Part shown: positions 63,754 through 64,000 of the stretch, piece by piece | Layout of the letters: each line of letters starts with the position of its first letter | How positions within the stretch are numbered: position 1 is the stretch's first letter | Assembly: GCA_022446905.1 (NCBI GenBank) | Contig: JAKVBT010000012.1 | Location: forward strand, 40,125-104,124 | Length of the DNA stretch: 64,000 nt | Reading direction: 5' to 3' | From: Phycisphaerales bacterium | GTDB taxonomy: Bacteria; Planctomycetota; Phycisphaerae; Phycisphaerales; SM1A02 | Translations under genes and position numbers: made by a program | The notes under the pieces: generated by a model | What the model saw: the letters and a program-made list of their open reading frames with translations, nothing else | What the model was told of the DNA's origin: nothing | Databases searched by the model: none

Positions 63754-64000
63754 TCATCCCGGGCATGGGCCCCATGTCTCAAGCACGATCAGCAAGTCTG
63801 CAAGCCCCACGATGCCATCGCCATCAAGATTGATGACATCGGTCTGCTGACCCCACAACGAGAGAATCACCATGAGGTCATCTTGATTGACTTCGCCGAC
63901 ACTTCCCCCAACATCCGCATCGCAGTCTTCACATGTGCTGCTCACGTGATTACTACCGTCATCGTCCCAGAAGCACGAGATCTGGTTGGGCACATTGGCG
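63754..64000 (-). CDS. Partial secreted protein: dockerin-like C terminus at right edge
   Basis: The frame is open to the right edge, so only the last 81 or so residues are seen. They show Cys/Asp-rich sequence (SSTCEDCDADVGG) followed by two dockerin-like repeats (VNQDDLMVILSLWGQQ; VGLADLLIVLETWGPC). The protein begins outside the window, and its main domain is unknown. It is the seventh protein of this kind here. Confidence 0.75.
   Translation of the reverse strand, partial: ANVPNQISCFWDDDGSNHVSSTCEDCDADVGGSVGEVNQDDLMVILSLWGQQTDVINLDGDGIVGLADLLIVLETWGPCPG

Overview
The window reads as a chromosomal segment of a planctomycete, most likely of the Phycisphaerae/Phycisphaerales type (inference). 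The grounds are: an exosortase fused to an EpsI-like domain plus a PEP-CTERM-type substrate; seven large secreted proteins (one cut by the window edge) ending in the same Asp-rich, dockerin-like double repeat with a Trp-Gly-x-Cys signature; Tat-signal Gfo/Idh/MocA oxidoreductases in tandem; and an FHA domain fused to an ECF sigma factor. I saw no rRNA, tRNA, phage gene, transposase or CRISPR array.

Layout. 1-3.1 kb: envelope genes on the minus strand (Wza-like export lipoprotein, then exosortase-EpsI running off the left edge). 3.3-7.2 kb, plus strand: lipoyl synthase, a ClC chloride transporter with a J-like insert, and a group 2-type sigma-70 factor. 7.2-10.8 kb, minus strand: a stress cluster with an HdeD-like membrane protein, two ordinary Hsp20 proteins, a 336-aa protein with an alpha-crystallin domain behind an unrecognised N-terminal domain, and a degenerate crystallin-like protein behind a three-hairpin leader. 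11.1-17.7 kb: ApbE lipoprotein, then a translationally coupled cassette (FGE/SUMF1-like, two Gfo/Idh/MocA oxidoreductases, a hydroxypyruvate-isomerase-like TIM barrel) facing a NupG-type permease. 17.8-19.3 kb: threonine aldolase and inorganic pyrophosphatase.

19.3-32.2 kb: three giant secreted proteins on the minus strand (FG-GAP/Asp-Cys repeat protein, subtilase, metzincin protease), interrupted by ArfB and a plus-strand trio (RlmL-like methyltransferase with an altered NPPY motif, SGNH hydrolase-like, VTT/DedA-like). 32.4-36.4 kb: an ECF sigma / membrane anti-sigma / EF-hand CpxP-like operon, divergent from a 634-aa EF-hand protein with a collagen-like repeat. 36.5-45.7 kb: SMR pump, M48 protease, CPA1 antiporter, endonuclease/exonuclease/phosphatase, TauE/SafE, EamA, the FHA-ECF sigma coupled to a sodium:solute symporter, and a dCMP deaminase-like gene. 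45.9-51 kb: a small ORF and two amidohydrolase genes. 51.2-59.2 kb: the PEP-CTERM protein, a glycine-zipper lipoprotein and three more dockerin-like secreted proteins, one an M36/M4-like protease. 59.4-63.7 kb: Ca2+/H+ antiporter and the proton-translocating transhydrogenase pntA-pntB. The right edge cuts another dockerin-like protein.

The candidates for under-described biology are the divergent EF-hand/ECF locus, the small heat-shock cluster with its leader hairpins, the ClC transporter with a J-like insertion, the FHA-ECF fusion, and the shared C-terminal module on the secreted proteins. Nine gene junctions use the ATGA stop/start overlap, so operon membership is easy to read here. Calls rest on reading translations and motifs by eye; no database search was run.
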